Assembly: GCF_003002955.1 (NCBI RefSeq)
Contig: NZ_PVTJ01000004.1
Location: 186,001-250,000 of the forward strand
Length of the DNA: 64,000 nucleotides
Direction: 5' to 3'
From: Glycomyces artemisiae
GTDB taxonomy: Bacteria > Actinomycetota > Actinomycetes > Mycobacteriales > Micromonosporaceae
Below, one piece after another: positions 34,763 to 42,990 of the stretch (the stretch's first letter is position 1; each line of letters begins with the position of its first letter). The translations under genes were made by a program, and so were the position numbers. The notes below the pieces were generated by a model that was not told where the DNA came from, did not search any database, and was given only the letters and a program-made list of their open reading frames with translations.

Positions 34763-35429
34763 GAAGCGCAAGACTCCGAAGCCGCAGCGGGACGTCCCGG
34801 GGGCCGCGGTCGTCTCGAACATCCTCAAGGACGGGGACACGCTGCGCCCCGCCAAAGGCGGCGACTTCAGTGGGAAGGCCCCGGACGCGCCTGACGCCCC
34901 GAAGCCCAGGCCGGACCCGGTGCCGGACCGCCCCGACTTCGTTCCGGGCCCGGGCGAGCGCCCGATCCTGAACCCGCCCGCGGGCTTCAAGGACAAGGCC
35001 GACTTCGAGCGGTTCCGGGACCGCCTGAACCAGGGCCTGCACGACGCGGGGTACGACGACGCGAAGGTCATGCTCCAGGGCTCCGCGACCGACGGCGTGA
35101 GCCACAACCCGGCCAAGGGGAGCCGACCGTTCGACGGCGGCGGCAAGAAGAGCGACTACGACCTCACCGTCGAGAGCAACAAGCTCGTGGACGCCGCGAA
35201 GGACGCCGGGATCGACATGCGCAACGGCGGCCGCCGCACCGGGCCGATCGAGCGTGACAGGGACCTTGAGAAGGTCGGGTTGAAGGACCTCCACAAGGAG
35301 CTCACCGATATGACGGGCGGACGCCCTGACGACCAGGTCCTCATCTACATCGACGGCACCATCTCAGTCGACGGCATCGCGGGCCTCCAGACCCCTGCGG
35401 GCGTCATCGAACTCCTGCGCGCCCGCTGA
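34752..35429 (+). CDS. Putative toxin/effector with nucleotidyltransferase-like core
   Basis: 225 residues. The N-terminal 70 are Pro/Asp/Lys-rich and disordered, ending in ERPILNPPAGF, a common pre-toxin linker. The folded part has LQGSATDG, then KKSDYDLTVES: a G-S then D-x-D spacing as in nucleotidyltransferase folds, with an enlarged insert. It continues GIDMRNGGRRTGPIERDRDL and PDDQVLIYIDG. The pattern recalls nucleotidyltransferase-type C-terminal domains of polymorphic toxins, but that is inference. No immunity-type gene follows on the same strand; a convergent Roco gene begins 3 bp later. Confidence 0.45.
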   Translation: MGGRKRKTPKPQRDVPGAAVVSNILKDGDTLRPAKGGDFSGKAPDAPDAPKPRPDPVPDRPDFVPGPGERPILNPPAGFKDKADFERFRDRLNQGLHDAGYDDAKVMLQGSATDGVSHNPAKGSRPFDGGGKKSDYDLTVESNKLVDAAKDAGIDMRNGGRRTGPIERDRDLEKVGLKDLHKELTDMTGGRPDDQVLIYIDGTISVDGIAGLQTPAGVIELLRAR

Positions 35430-35431
35430 CC

Positions 35432-38400
35432 TCACTCCTCGGCGCCGCCCATGTCCGGGAGTCCGGGATTGAACTCGGCCTCGAAGCGGGGATGTACCCA
35501 CATGTACCGGCCGCGGTGGCGGACGCGGACGAGGCCGCCGTAGGTTGAGTCCTGTTCACGGACCCAGGCTTGGAGATAGCTGAGGTGAGATCGCGCCTGT
35601 TCGGCACCCACGGCGACCAGCCGGTCCCGGTGGTTCAGACTCGGCACGGATTCATCAGGAAGCGCGACCCTGAGCGCAATAGCCATTGCGCTGCACCAGG
35701 GCAGCGCCTCATGCAGCCACACTTCCGGAACCTCGACGAAGTAGCCCATCCTTGCCTGTTGGTACGGCGCCGGAGACCGTGAGTGCTCGCACAAGAACTT
35801 CACCCGCAGCGGCACGACCGTGTGGCCCGAGCCGAGTTCTCTAGGCTTCCCGTCTGCGGCGATCGTGACCAGGCGGGGCCCATTGGCGGCTTCACTCTCG
35901 AACGCCTGGAGGAGGTCTTGGAGGTAGGTCTCCGCATGGGTGATGAGCCGCTTGCCGGTCTGTGCCGCAAACTCAGGGCTGAGTAGTGTTCCGACAGCCG
36001 TCTCGAAGCGCTCGTCGGGGTCGACCGGCGCGACCACGCCGCTCAGGAGGTCCTGGATCGCGACATCCTCATCGCAAGAGCCGCAGGTGATCTCGCGCTT
36101 GCCCTTCAGCCGCCGGTTGAACAGCCGCTCGATTTCCCACTGTCCTGCCTGCCGCCCTTCGGGATCGTTGCAGTTGCCGCCGCAGGAGACGTAGGTGCGG
36201 ACCTTCACGCCCTGCCAGAATTCGGCGACGTGGCTCTTGATCTCCTCGATGACCAAGGTGAGGAGGTAGTCCGGGACCACGGCCTTGACCGAGACGATCA
36301 GCCGGTTCCGGTCGAGCTTGATGAGCGCCCGGCCGTGGAGGCCGTGGTCGATCACCAGGCCGCCGGTCCAGTGGAGGCTGTCCTCGTACCGTTCGCGCCC
36401 AAGCGAAAGGGAGTGCAGCCGCACGATGAGCCGGTAGATCAGGCCCTCGGGGATGTGGAAGTTGTCCGAGGCGTCGCTGAACTTGCAGATCCGGGTCTGG
36501 ACGGCGAGGTCGCCGCCGTAGTCGTGCCATGCCTTCAGTGAAGGCGTGGTGGGGTCGACCAGTTGCGCGATGAGGCTCGTCGGCGGCCGACCGCCATGGC
36601 CCCCGCCGCCGACGCGGTACGAGATTTCGTACTCCTCCATGAGCCGCAACAGGACCCGATGGACCTTCTCCGGATAGCGCAGGTGCGGCGGGTTGGTCGG
36701 GTCGTTCCAGATCTCCTTCAGGCGGGTGTGCTCAACAAGTCCGTGGTTCAAGACGGTCCGTCCGTCATCGAGGACCAGGCTGACCGCCGTACTGAGCCAG
36801 TCGCCCTTGAGGACCACCAACTGGTCGAGGCCGGGAATGTCCGGGTAGTGGCACCAGTGGCCGAGGTCCGTGGCCACGGACGCGAGGGTCTTCGCTGACG
36901 CCTCGGCAAGTCCGTGCGCGGCGGCCCGAGCAAGGTAGTCCGGGTATTCGAGGTACGGCTCGGGAACCCGATGCAGGTCGTCCTGGAAGCGGCGCCAGCT
37001 CGCGGGCAGTTTCCGGGAGAAGTACGGAAGCTCGGAGGCGGTGCGCTGCACGGCGGACTTCAGGTCCTCGATCCCGGCGCCGGTGCTGCTGTCGACGTGG
37101 TGGAAACCCACGATGACATCGCCGTGGAGCTGCCGGAGCCGGTGCTCGTCGATATGCGCGAACCGGTCCTTCGGTCCCCCGTGGGTCGCGACGACATGCA
37201 CGCGGACATCGTCCCCGGCCCGCCTTCGGATCAGCTCGATCCACTCTTCGACGTTGTCCTGCCGCGGCCCGTGCCGGGGCTTCCAGACCACGAGGTAGAC
37301 GGCAGGAGCCGTGAAGAAGAGCTGATGCGTGGGCCGGTAGGTCTCCTGGCCGCCGAAGTCCCACGTGTTCAATACGCACTCGTCGGCGGTCTCGCGCGAG
37401 AGCGTCAGCGCCCTGACCTCGATGCCGTGCGTCGAGGAGCGGTCGGCCTCGAACGGCTCCCCCAGCATCGCGGACAGCAAGGTGCTCTTGCCGACCGCGC
37501 CTTCGCCGACGAGCACGAGCTTCGCTTCACGGACTGCGACGCCGTCAGCGGCGACCTCCTTCAGGAAGGTCATCAGCCCGTCTTCACCGCTCGCTTCAGC
37601 GGCGGCCATCTCCGGAGGGAGCGGGTTGTCGGATGCGGAGAACTGCTCCAGGTCGGGGAACCCGGCGATCTGCTCGGGGAGGGCGCGCAGTCGGTTGTCG
37701 CTGAGGTCGAGGCTCGTGAGCCGGGTCAGGTTGCCGACGGACTCGGGAATCGCGGCCAGCGCGTTGTTGCGGAGGTCGAGCAGGGTCAGCGAGGCGAGGT
37801 CGCCGATCGAGTCGGGCACCGAGCCGAGGCGGTTGTCGCAGAGGCGGAGCATGGTGAGACTGGAGAGGCCGCCGATGGAATCGGGCAGCGAGGTCAGCCG
37901 GTTGTACGAGAGGTCGAGTTGGGAGATGCCGGTGAGGTTCCCGATCGACTCCGGGACCGAGGCGAGCCGGTTCATGCTCGGGTCGAACTCGGTGAGCGCG
38001 GTGAGATTGCCGATCGACTCCGGAAGGGCTTCGACGTCGTTGTCCCAGAAGCTCAGGCGCTCAAGTGCGGTCAGGTCGCCGATCGAGTCGGGCAGGGAGC
38101 GCAATTCATTGTCGCGGCAGGTGAGGCTGGCGAGGGCGGTCAACCGCCCGATTCCGTCCGGCAGCGCGGTGAGTCGGTTGTCGTCGAGGTCGAGCTTGGT
38201 GAGCCCGGTGAGGTTCAGGATCGACTCGGGCAATGCGGTGAGCCGGTTGTCCTCCAGGTTCAGGCTCGTGAGCGCGGTGAGGTTCCCGATGGATTCCGGC
38301 AGCGATGCCAGGCGGTTGGCGTTCAACGTCAGGTTGGTGATGCCCGTGAGCTTTCCCAGCGACTCGGGGAGCGCTTTGAGGTCGTTGTTGCTCAGATGCA

Positions 38401-38872
38401 GCAGTGTCAACCCGGTGAGGTTCCCGATCGACTCCGGCAGTTCGCGCAGGTCGTTGCCGTAGAGATTGAGATGGGTGAGCGCCGTGAGGTTCCCGATCGA
38501 CGCCGGGATCTCCTCGATGTCGTTCCGCGCGAGGTCCAGCTGGGTCAGTGCGGTCAGCTCGCCGATCGACTCCGGGACCCGGGTCAGTCGGTTCTTGTCC
38601 AGGTCGAGCGAGGTGAGCGCTCGAAGGCGGCCGATCGACTCCGGCACCTCGGCCACCAGGTTGTCGAACAGGTCGAGCCTGGTGAGCTCGGTGAGACCCC
38701 CGATCGCATCAGGCAAGGAGGTGATCCGGTTGTCCTTGAGGTCCAGCTCGGTGAGCCAGGTCAGCTCGCAGACCTCCTCCGGGAACTCCCGCAGGTCGAG
38801 ATCGGAGAGGTCGAGGACGGTCTGCTTGGTGCGCTTGGCTTCACGAATGCGGCGAACGGCCTCGTCGAGCAT
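35432..38872 (-). CDS. Leucine-rich repeat Roco-family GTPase
   Basis: A 1146-residue protein of the bacterial Roco family, related to human LRRK2. About 17 leucine-rich repeats of 23 residues (about 18-410, consensus L-x-L-x-x-N-x-L-x-x-L-P-x-S-I-G-N-L-T) are followed by a Roc GTPase with P-loop GEGAVGKST (about 458-466), WDFGGQET (G3) and VVATHGGPKDRF, and by a COR dimerisation region (about 640-780). The C-terminal part has a CGGNC...CGSC zinc-ribbon-like pair (about 897-932) and a novel final domain. No signal peptide. Function unknown; bacterial Rocos cycle between dimer and monomer with nucleotide. It stands alone, convergent with the toxin-like gene. Confidence 0.9.
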   Translation of the reverse strand: MLDEAVRRIREAKRTKQTVLDLSDLDLREFPEEVCELTWLTELDLKDNRITSLPDAIGGLTELTRLDLFDNLVAEVPESIGRLRALTSLDLDKNRLTRVPESIGELTALTQLDLARNDIEEIPASIGNLTALTHLNLYGNDLRELPESIGNLTGLTLLHLSNNDLKALPESLGKLTGITNLTLNANRLASLPESIGNLTALTSLNLEDNRLTALPESILNLTGLTKLDLDDNRLTALPDGIGRLTALASLTCRDNELRSLPDSIGDLTALERLSFWDNDVEALPESIGNLTALTEFDPSMNRLASVPESIGNLTGISQLDLSYNRLTSLPDSIGGLSSLTMLRLCDNRLGSVPDSIGDLASLTLLDLRNNALAAIPESVGNLTRLTSLDLSDNRLRALPEQIAGFPDLEQFSASDNPLPPEMAAAEASGEDGLMTFLKEVAADGVAVREAKLVLVGEGAVGKSTLLSAMLGEPFEADRSSTHGIEVRALTLSRETADECVLNTWDFGGQETYRPTHQLFFTAPAVYLVVWKPRHGPRQDNVEEWIELIRRRAGDDVRVHVVATHGGPKDRFAHIDEHRLRQLHGDVIVGFHHVDSSTGAGIEDLKSAVQRTASELPYFSRKLPASWRRFQDDLHRVPEPYLEYPDYLARAAAHGLAEASAKTLASVATDLGHWCHYPDIPGLDQLVVLKGDWLSTAVSLVLDDGRTVLNHGLVEHTRLKEIWNDPTNPPHLRYPEKVHRVLLRLMEEYEISYRVGGGGHGGRPPTSLIAQLVDPTTPSLKAWHDYGGDLAVQTRICKFSDASDNFHIPEGLIYRLIVRLHSLSLGRERYEDSLHWTGGLVIDHGLHGRALIKLDRNRLIVSVKAVVPDYLLTLVIEEIKSHVAEFWQGVKVRTYVSCGGNCNDPEGRQAGQWEIERLFNRRLKGKREITCGSCDEDVAIQDLLSGVVAPVDPDERFETAVGTLLSPEFAAQTGKRLITHAETYLQDLLQAFESEAANGPRLVTIAADGKPRELGSGHTVVPLRVKFLCEHSRSPAPYQQARMGYFVEVPEVWLHEALPWCSAMAIALRVALPDESVPSLNHRDRLVAVGAEQARSHLSYLQAWVREQDSTYGGLVRVRHRGRYMWVHPRFEAEFNPGLPDMGGAEE

Positions 38873-38977
38873 CGAAAGGGGCTCTTCCTGCGGGGAGACA
38901 AGGAAACTCCCATTCTACTGAGCCCGCACCCGGCGGGAATCCCCCGAATCGCACTCGGGACGGCGCCCGGCCCGCCG

Positions 38978-39247
38978 TCAGGGTTCGGGGCGGAAATCGT
39001 AGTAGGTCATGTTGCGGGGTTCGAGGAGGGCTTCCATGAAGAGGTCGGGGTGGTCGGCGGTGACCACGGCGCCGAGGCGTTGGTGGAGGATGCCGTCGGT
39101 GAGGTAGTCGCGGGCCATGCGCTCCCAGCGGTCGTCGAGGATGTCGAGGGTGATGCCGTCGTCGGTCCGGGAGTAGACGGCGACCTTGCGCATGCCGTCG
39201 GCCTGGAGGGAGTAGAAGCCGATCTTCTTGGGAACGTCGCTGGTCAC
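38978..39247 (-). CDS. Small partner protein of the kinase gene
   Basis: 89 residues: SDVPKKIGFYSLQADGMRKV, then DDGITLDILDDRWERMARDY and RNMTYYDFRPEP. It is a compact alpha/beta protein with no signal peptide or membrane segment and no family recognised. Its GTG overlaps the kinase-like gene's stop by 4 bp (GTGA), so the two are translated as a pair. An antidote, substrate or regulatory subunit of the kinase are all possible; none is shown. Confidence 0.7.
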   Translation of the reverse strand: MTSDVPKKIGFYSLQADGMRKVAVYSRTDDGITLDILDDRWERMARDYLTDGILHQRLGAVVTADHPDLFMEALLEPRNMTYYDFRPEP

Positions 39248-40257
39248 GGTCTCGTCTCCCTTGCCACGTAGAGCGGATGGGCCTCGGTGATGCGGCCGGG
39301 CCAGTTGGCGCCGGTGATGCCGCCGTTCTGGCGGATCTCGTCGAGGCGGCTGATCGCGCCGTCGACCGCCCGGTCCTCCAAGCCTAGTCGTGACAGGTCG
39401 TCGCCGAGCTGGTCGGCGTCGACCCGGTTGAGACCGTCGATGATGTCCTGGTCCAGGTAGTTGCCGTACTCGTTGGCGACGAAGTCGGAGCGGATGCCGC
39501 GGATGGGTCCGCGGTCGAAGGAGTCCTGGTCGACGGGGAAGCTGTAGCCGTGGTCGATGGGGACGACGCCGCCGTTCTGGTCGGTCAGGTAGTTGCCGTT
39601 GTGCCGGTCGCTGTTGCCGATCACGTAGTCGAGGACGGCCATGCGCTGCTGCTCCGAGGAGGTGTAGTCCCCGGGGTCCATGCTCCCGGTGTTCGGCACC
39701 GCCATGCGCTGCAAGGAGCCGGGGCCCTGCGGCCCGTCCCACATGGTCGTGGCGGGGGTGAGGCCGAGGCCGAGGTGCCGGTCCACGACCGAGGCGCCCG
39801 CTTCGCGCGGGGCCAGCCCGGAGGGCGGGACACCGGTCACGGTCGTCGTGTCCTCGCCGGTCACGGGCTTGTAGAGGCCCTGCGAGCCGTCTTCGAAGGT
39901 GACGACGTGCGCCTCGTTGAGGTGGGCGTTGGCGTTCATCGGGGAGATGTCGACGACCCGGAGGTCCATAGGGTCCGGCCAGGGCGCGGTGTGGTGGGGC
40001 GGGGTCGGGCCGGTCGCTCCGGGCCGGCCGCCGGGCGCGGCGGTCGACGGCGTCGCCGACGGCTGCGGGCTGCTGGAGGTGTTCGAGGGGCGGGCGGCGG
40101 CGAGGCGCTCCCGGGTCGCGCGGGAGTCGTCGGCGTGGCTGCGGCCGGGAAGAGGGCTGCGCGAGCGGCTCGGGGTGCCGTCGTCCGAGCGGGTGTTCGG
40201 GGAGTCGGTGTCGGGCGTGCCGGTGCGGGGCGCGTCCGAACCGTGGTGGCGGGTCAT
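39244..40257 (-). CDS. PI3/PI4-kinase-like protein
   Basis: 337 residues. A Pro/Ser/Thr-rich disordered N-terminal region (about 1-100) precedes a kinase fold: the ATP-site Lys in GSQGLYKPV, the Glu in PREAGASVVDRHLG, the catalytic LDYVIGNSDRHNGNYL (D-R-H-x-x-N) and the metal-binding IDHGYSF. This motif set occurs in the PI3/PI4-kinase, Fam20 and HipA-like superfamily; substrate (lipid, protein or tRNA synthetase) cannot be told. ATG 40257 has a CGGAG site. It overlaps the small downstream gene by 4 bp. Found in the same accessory stretch as the Roco and type VII genes. Confidence 0.75.
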   Translation of the reverse strand: MTRHHGSDAPRTGTPDTDSPNTRSDDGTPSRSRSPLPGRSHADDSRATRERLAAARPSNTSSSPQPSATPSTAAPGGRPGATGPTPPHHTAPWPDPMDLRVVDISPMNANAHLNEAHVVTFEDGSQGLYKPVTGEDTTTVTGVPPSGLAPREAGASVVDRHLGLGLTPATTMWDGPQGPGSLQRMAVPNTGSMDPGDYTSSEQQRMAVLDYVIGNSDRHNGNYLTDQNGGVVPIDHGYSFPVDQDSFDRGPIRGIRSDFVANEYGNYLDQDIIDGLNRVDADQLGDDLSRLGLEDRAVDGAISRLDEIRQNGGITGANWPGRITEAHPLYVARETRP

Positions 40258-40308
40258 GGCTGCTCCGTTCCGCTGGGAGGCCGAGTGTCGCGCTCGGCCC
40301 GGCGGTGG

Positions 40309-40797
40309 CTACATCCCCGGAATATAGGCACGATTCATCCACAGTGGGGTCCGTGGATGCGGCGCTTGGAACCTCTTGTGGGGCGATGCGATCAGCGGGG
40401 CCGCATTGATCGAGATCGGCACGTTTCCGGCCCTCGCGGGCACGCCGAGCCGCACGGCCCCGCAGGCGTCGAGCCCTACGTACTCGGCGGGAGGTCCGGC
40501 GGCGAGGCGGGCGGCCTCGCAGCGGGTTTCGTCGGGGGACGGGAGGGCTGCGGCCACGGCGTCGACAGCGGCGTACTGGCCGACGCCTTCGTGGAGGGCG
40601 GCGCGCAGGAGCAGGGCAGAGCAGGCCGGTCGGTTCGCGCCATGCTGCTCTCCCTCTGGCCCGTCGGTGCGGCCCCCGCACCGACGCAGGAGCCCGCTGC
40701 CCAGGTTAGGGTCTTCGGCCGCCGTGAAGCGGACGAATCGGCATACTGTCCACTGGCCGTCCGGCCGGTGCCGGCGCCGCGGCCCAAGCTCACGTGA
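40309..40797 (-). pseudogene. Start-less open frame, probable gene relic
   Basis: The minus frame is open for 163 codons with a high share of G/C third positions and protein-like content (RFVRFTAAEDPNLGSG; LLLRAALHEGVGQYAAVDAV; LPSPDETRCEAARLAAG; EYVGLDACGAVRLGVPARAG), but no ATG, GTG or TTG start occurs until 40557, deep inside. It could be a 5'-truncated gene or a chance frame. No family recognised. It occupies most of the 620-bp gap between the kinase-like gene and the ABC transporter; nothing else is seen there. Confidence 0.3.
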
Positions 40798-40869
40798 TTA
40801 CTTCTCGGGAATGAAGCGGGCCGGGCCGGAATCCCTCTCAAGCAGGAGGAACCCGCCCGCGTCCGCGCC

Positions 40870-40875
40870 TAGGGT
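40870..40875 (+). promoter_or_regulatory. -10 box for natAB-like operon
   Basis: TAGGGT ends 6 nt before the ATG at 40882, leaderless pattern. Confidence 0.5.
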
Positions 40876-40881
40876 GAAGTC

Positions 40882-41751
40882 ATGTTGGAAATCAAGGACC
40901 TGCACAAGCGGTTCGGCGACACCGTTGCCCTCGACGGGGTGTCGCTGTCCGCAGCCCCGGGCGAAGTCGTCGGATTCGTCGGCGCCAACGGGGCCGGGAA
41001 GACCACCACCATGCGCATCGCGATGGGCGTCCTCGCGGCCGACTCCGGCCAGATCGTCTACAACGGCGCGCCCCTCGGCGTCGAGCAGCGCCGCCGCTTC
41101 GGCTACATGCCCTCCGAACGCGGCCTCTACCCCAAGATGAAGACCGGCGAGCAGGTCGCCTACTTCGGCGAGCTGCACGGGATGACGAAGGCCGAGGCGA
41201 AGCGCTCCGCCGCCGAGCTGCTGGAGCAGCTCAACCTCACCGACCGCATGGGCGACTTCGTGCAGGACCTGTCGCTGGGCAACCAGCAGCGCGTCCAGCT
41301 CGCCGTCTCCCTCGTCCACGACCCCGAGGTGCTCATCCTCGACGAGCCGTTCTCCGGGCTCGACCCGATCGCCGTGGACGTCATGGGCAACGCGCTCAGG
41401 GACCGCGCCGCCGCCGGGGCGCCCGTCATCTTCTCCAGCCACCAGCTCGACCTCATCGAGCGGCTCTGCGACTCCGTCTCCATCATCGGCAACGGCCGCA
41501 TCATCGCCTCCGGGTCGGTGGACGAGCTGAAGGCCAAGGAGGTCAAGCAGCTGCGCATCAGCGTCGACGCCGACGAGGACCTCACCGCGAAGTTCACCGG
41601 CACCGTCACCCGCGACGGCGACGACTACCTCATCGAGGACGGCGACGACCAGGAGGCCCTGCGCATCGCCGCGGCCGCCGGGCGCGTCACCCGCTTCGCC
41701 TACGACCAGCCCACCATCGCCGAGATCTTCCGAGAGGCCGTGACCCGATGA
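40882..41751 (+). CDS. ABC transporter ATP-binding protein, NatA-like
   Basis: A 289-residue ATPase of an ABC-2-type exporter. Seen: Walker A GANGAGKTTT, the signature LSLGNQQRVQLAVSL, Walker B VLILDEPFSGLD and the H-loop IFSSHQ. The C-terminal 70 residues form an extra beta domain common in NatA-type ATPases. The signature Q-rich form LGNQQRV is typical of the sodium/multidrug NatA group. The ATG of the permease gene overlaps the stop by 4 bp (ATGA). Substrate unknown; sodium, antibiotics or lipids are known for relatives. Confidence 0.9.
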   Translation: MLEIKDLHKRFGDTVALDGVSLSAAPGEVVGFVGANGAGKTTTMRIAMGVLAADSGQIVYNGAPLGVEQRRRFGYMPSERGLYPKMKTGEQVAYFGELHGMTKAEAKRSAAELLEQLNLTDRMGDFVQDLSLGNQQRVQLAVSLVHDPEVLILDEPFSGLDPIAVDVMGNALRDRAAAGAPVIFSSHQLDLIERLCDSVSIIGNGRIIASGSVDELKAKEVKQLRISVDADEDLTAKFTGTVTRDGDDYLIEDGDDQEALRIAAAAGRVTRFAYDQPTIAEIFREAVTR

Positions 41752-42929
41752 CGCAGAACGAACCCTCCCGACTGCGCGGGCTCCTGCTCGTCGCCGGACG
41801 CGAGATCCGCGTCCGCGGCCTCTCCAAGTCCAACGTCATCAGCCTCATCGTCACCGTCGTCATCGTCGGCGTCCTCGCCGCGCTCCCGACCCTCATTGGC
41901 GGGAACTCCGAGGATGAGAAGATCGGCCTCGCCGGGGACACCGCCCCCGCCATGCAGGCGCAGCTCGAAGCCATGGGCGGCTTCGACATCACGATGTACG
42001 ACAGCGCCGACGAGGCGGAGAAGGCCGTCGAGGACGAGACCGTCGACGCGGCCGTCGCCGACGGGTCGCTGTACAGCCGCGACGGGGTCGGCAACGAGGT
42101 CGAGGCGAAGATCGACGCCGCCTGGCAGGCCGCGAGCGTTCAGACGAACCTCGCCGACGCCGGGCTCAGCGACCAGCAGATCGCCGACGCGCTCACCGTG
42201 CAGCCCCTGGAGTGGGTGACCCTGGAGTCGGAGGGCGGCGTCGGCAGCACCCTCGACTACTTCACCGGCCTCATCATCTCCATCATCATGTTCATGATGC
42301 TCATGACCCCGGTGCAGTACATCGCGATGGGCGTCGTCGAGGAGAAGTCCAGCCGCATCGTCGAGATCCTCCTGACCAGCCTCAAGCCGTGGCAGCTCCT
42401 CGGCGGCAAGGTCATCGGCCTCGGCGTCATCTCCCTCGTCAACCTCGTCGCCATGGTCGCCGTGGGCCTCGGCGTCTCGGCCGCCACCGGGATGCTCGAC
42501 GACCTGCCCGCGGGCACCGCCTCCGCGGCGGTCTCCACGATCGGCTGGTGGCTCATCGCGTTCGCCCTGTTCGGGACGCTCGCGGGCGGCGTCGGCTCGC
42601 TCGTGTCGCGCCAGGAGGAGTCCGGGTCGGTCCTGACCCCGCTCATCATGTCGCTGACGCTCAGCTACCTGGGTGCGATCTTCCTGCTCAACGCCCCGAC
42701 GAGCACGTTCGCGGAGGTCCTGTCGATCGTCCCGCCGTTCTCCGGCATCGCGATGCCCACCCGCATGGCGATCACCGACGTCCCGGCCTGGCAGATCGGC
42801 CTCTCCGGCGTCCTCCTCGCGCTCGCCGCGGCCGGGGCGCTCGCACTCGGCTCGCAGCTGTACAAGCGGTCCGTCCTGTACACGGGCTCGCGCATGAAGA
42901 TCAGCGAGGCGCTGCGCCGCGCCGCCTAG
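41748..42929 (+). CDS. ABC-2 type permease, NatB-like
   Basis: A 393-residue permease: one membrane segment near the N-terminus (about 30-52), a large extracytoplasmic domain (about 60-165), then five or six segments (from about 178). It has the conserved cytoplasmic EEKSSRIVEILLTSLKPWQLLGGK of the NatB/ABC2_membrane_3 group. It pairs with the ATPase just upstream by a 4-bp overlap. Followed by a strong bidirectional terminator shared with the NCS2 permease gene. Confidence 0.9.
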   Translation: MTQNEPSRLRGLLLVAGREIRVRGLSKSNVISLIVTVVIVGVLAALPTLIGGNSEDEKIGLAGDTAPAMQAQLEAMGGFDITMYDSADEAEKAVEDETVDAAVADGSLYSRDGVGNEVEAKIDAAWQAASVQTNLADAGLSDQQIADALTVQPLEWVTLESEGGVGSTLDYFTGLIISIIMFMMLMTPVQYIAMGVVEEKSSRIVEILLTSLKPWQLLGGKVIGLGVISLVNLVAMVAVGLGVSAATGMLDDLPAGTASAAVSTIGWWLIAFALFGTLAGGVGSLVSRQEESGSVLTPLIMSLTLSYLGAIFLLNAPTSTFAEVLSIVPPFSGIAMPTRMAITDVPAWQIGLSGVLLALAAAGALALGSQLYKRSVLYTGSRMKISEALRRAA

Positions 42930-42942
42930 CGGCACCAGCGGA

Positions 42943-42975
42943 AAGGGCCCGGGAGGACATTCCTCCCGGGCCCTT
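42943..42975. terminator. Bidirectional terminator
   Basis: 15-bp perfect stem (AAGGGCCCGGGAGGA and complement) with a 3-nt loop between convergent genes. Confidence 0.8.
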
Positions 42976-42990
42976 CGACGTGCGTGGCTG

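Noticed and set aside
34752..35429. ADP-ribosyltransferase toxin reading of the effector gene
   Set aside because: No R-S-E or H-Y-E motif set is visible; the GS...DxD spacing fits a nucleotidyltransferase fold better.
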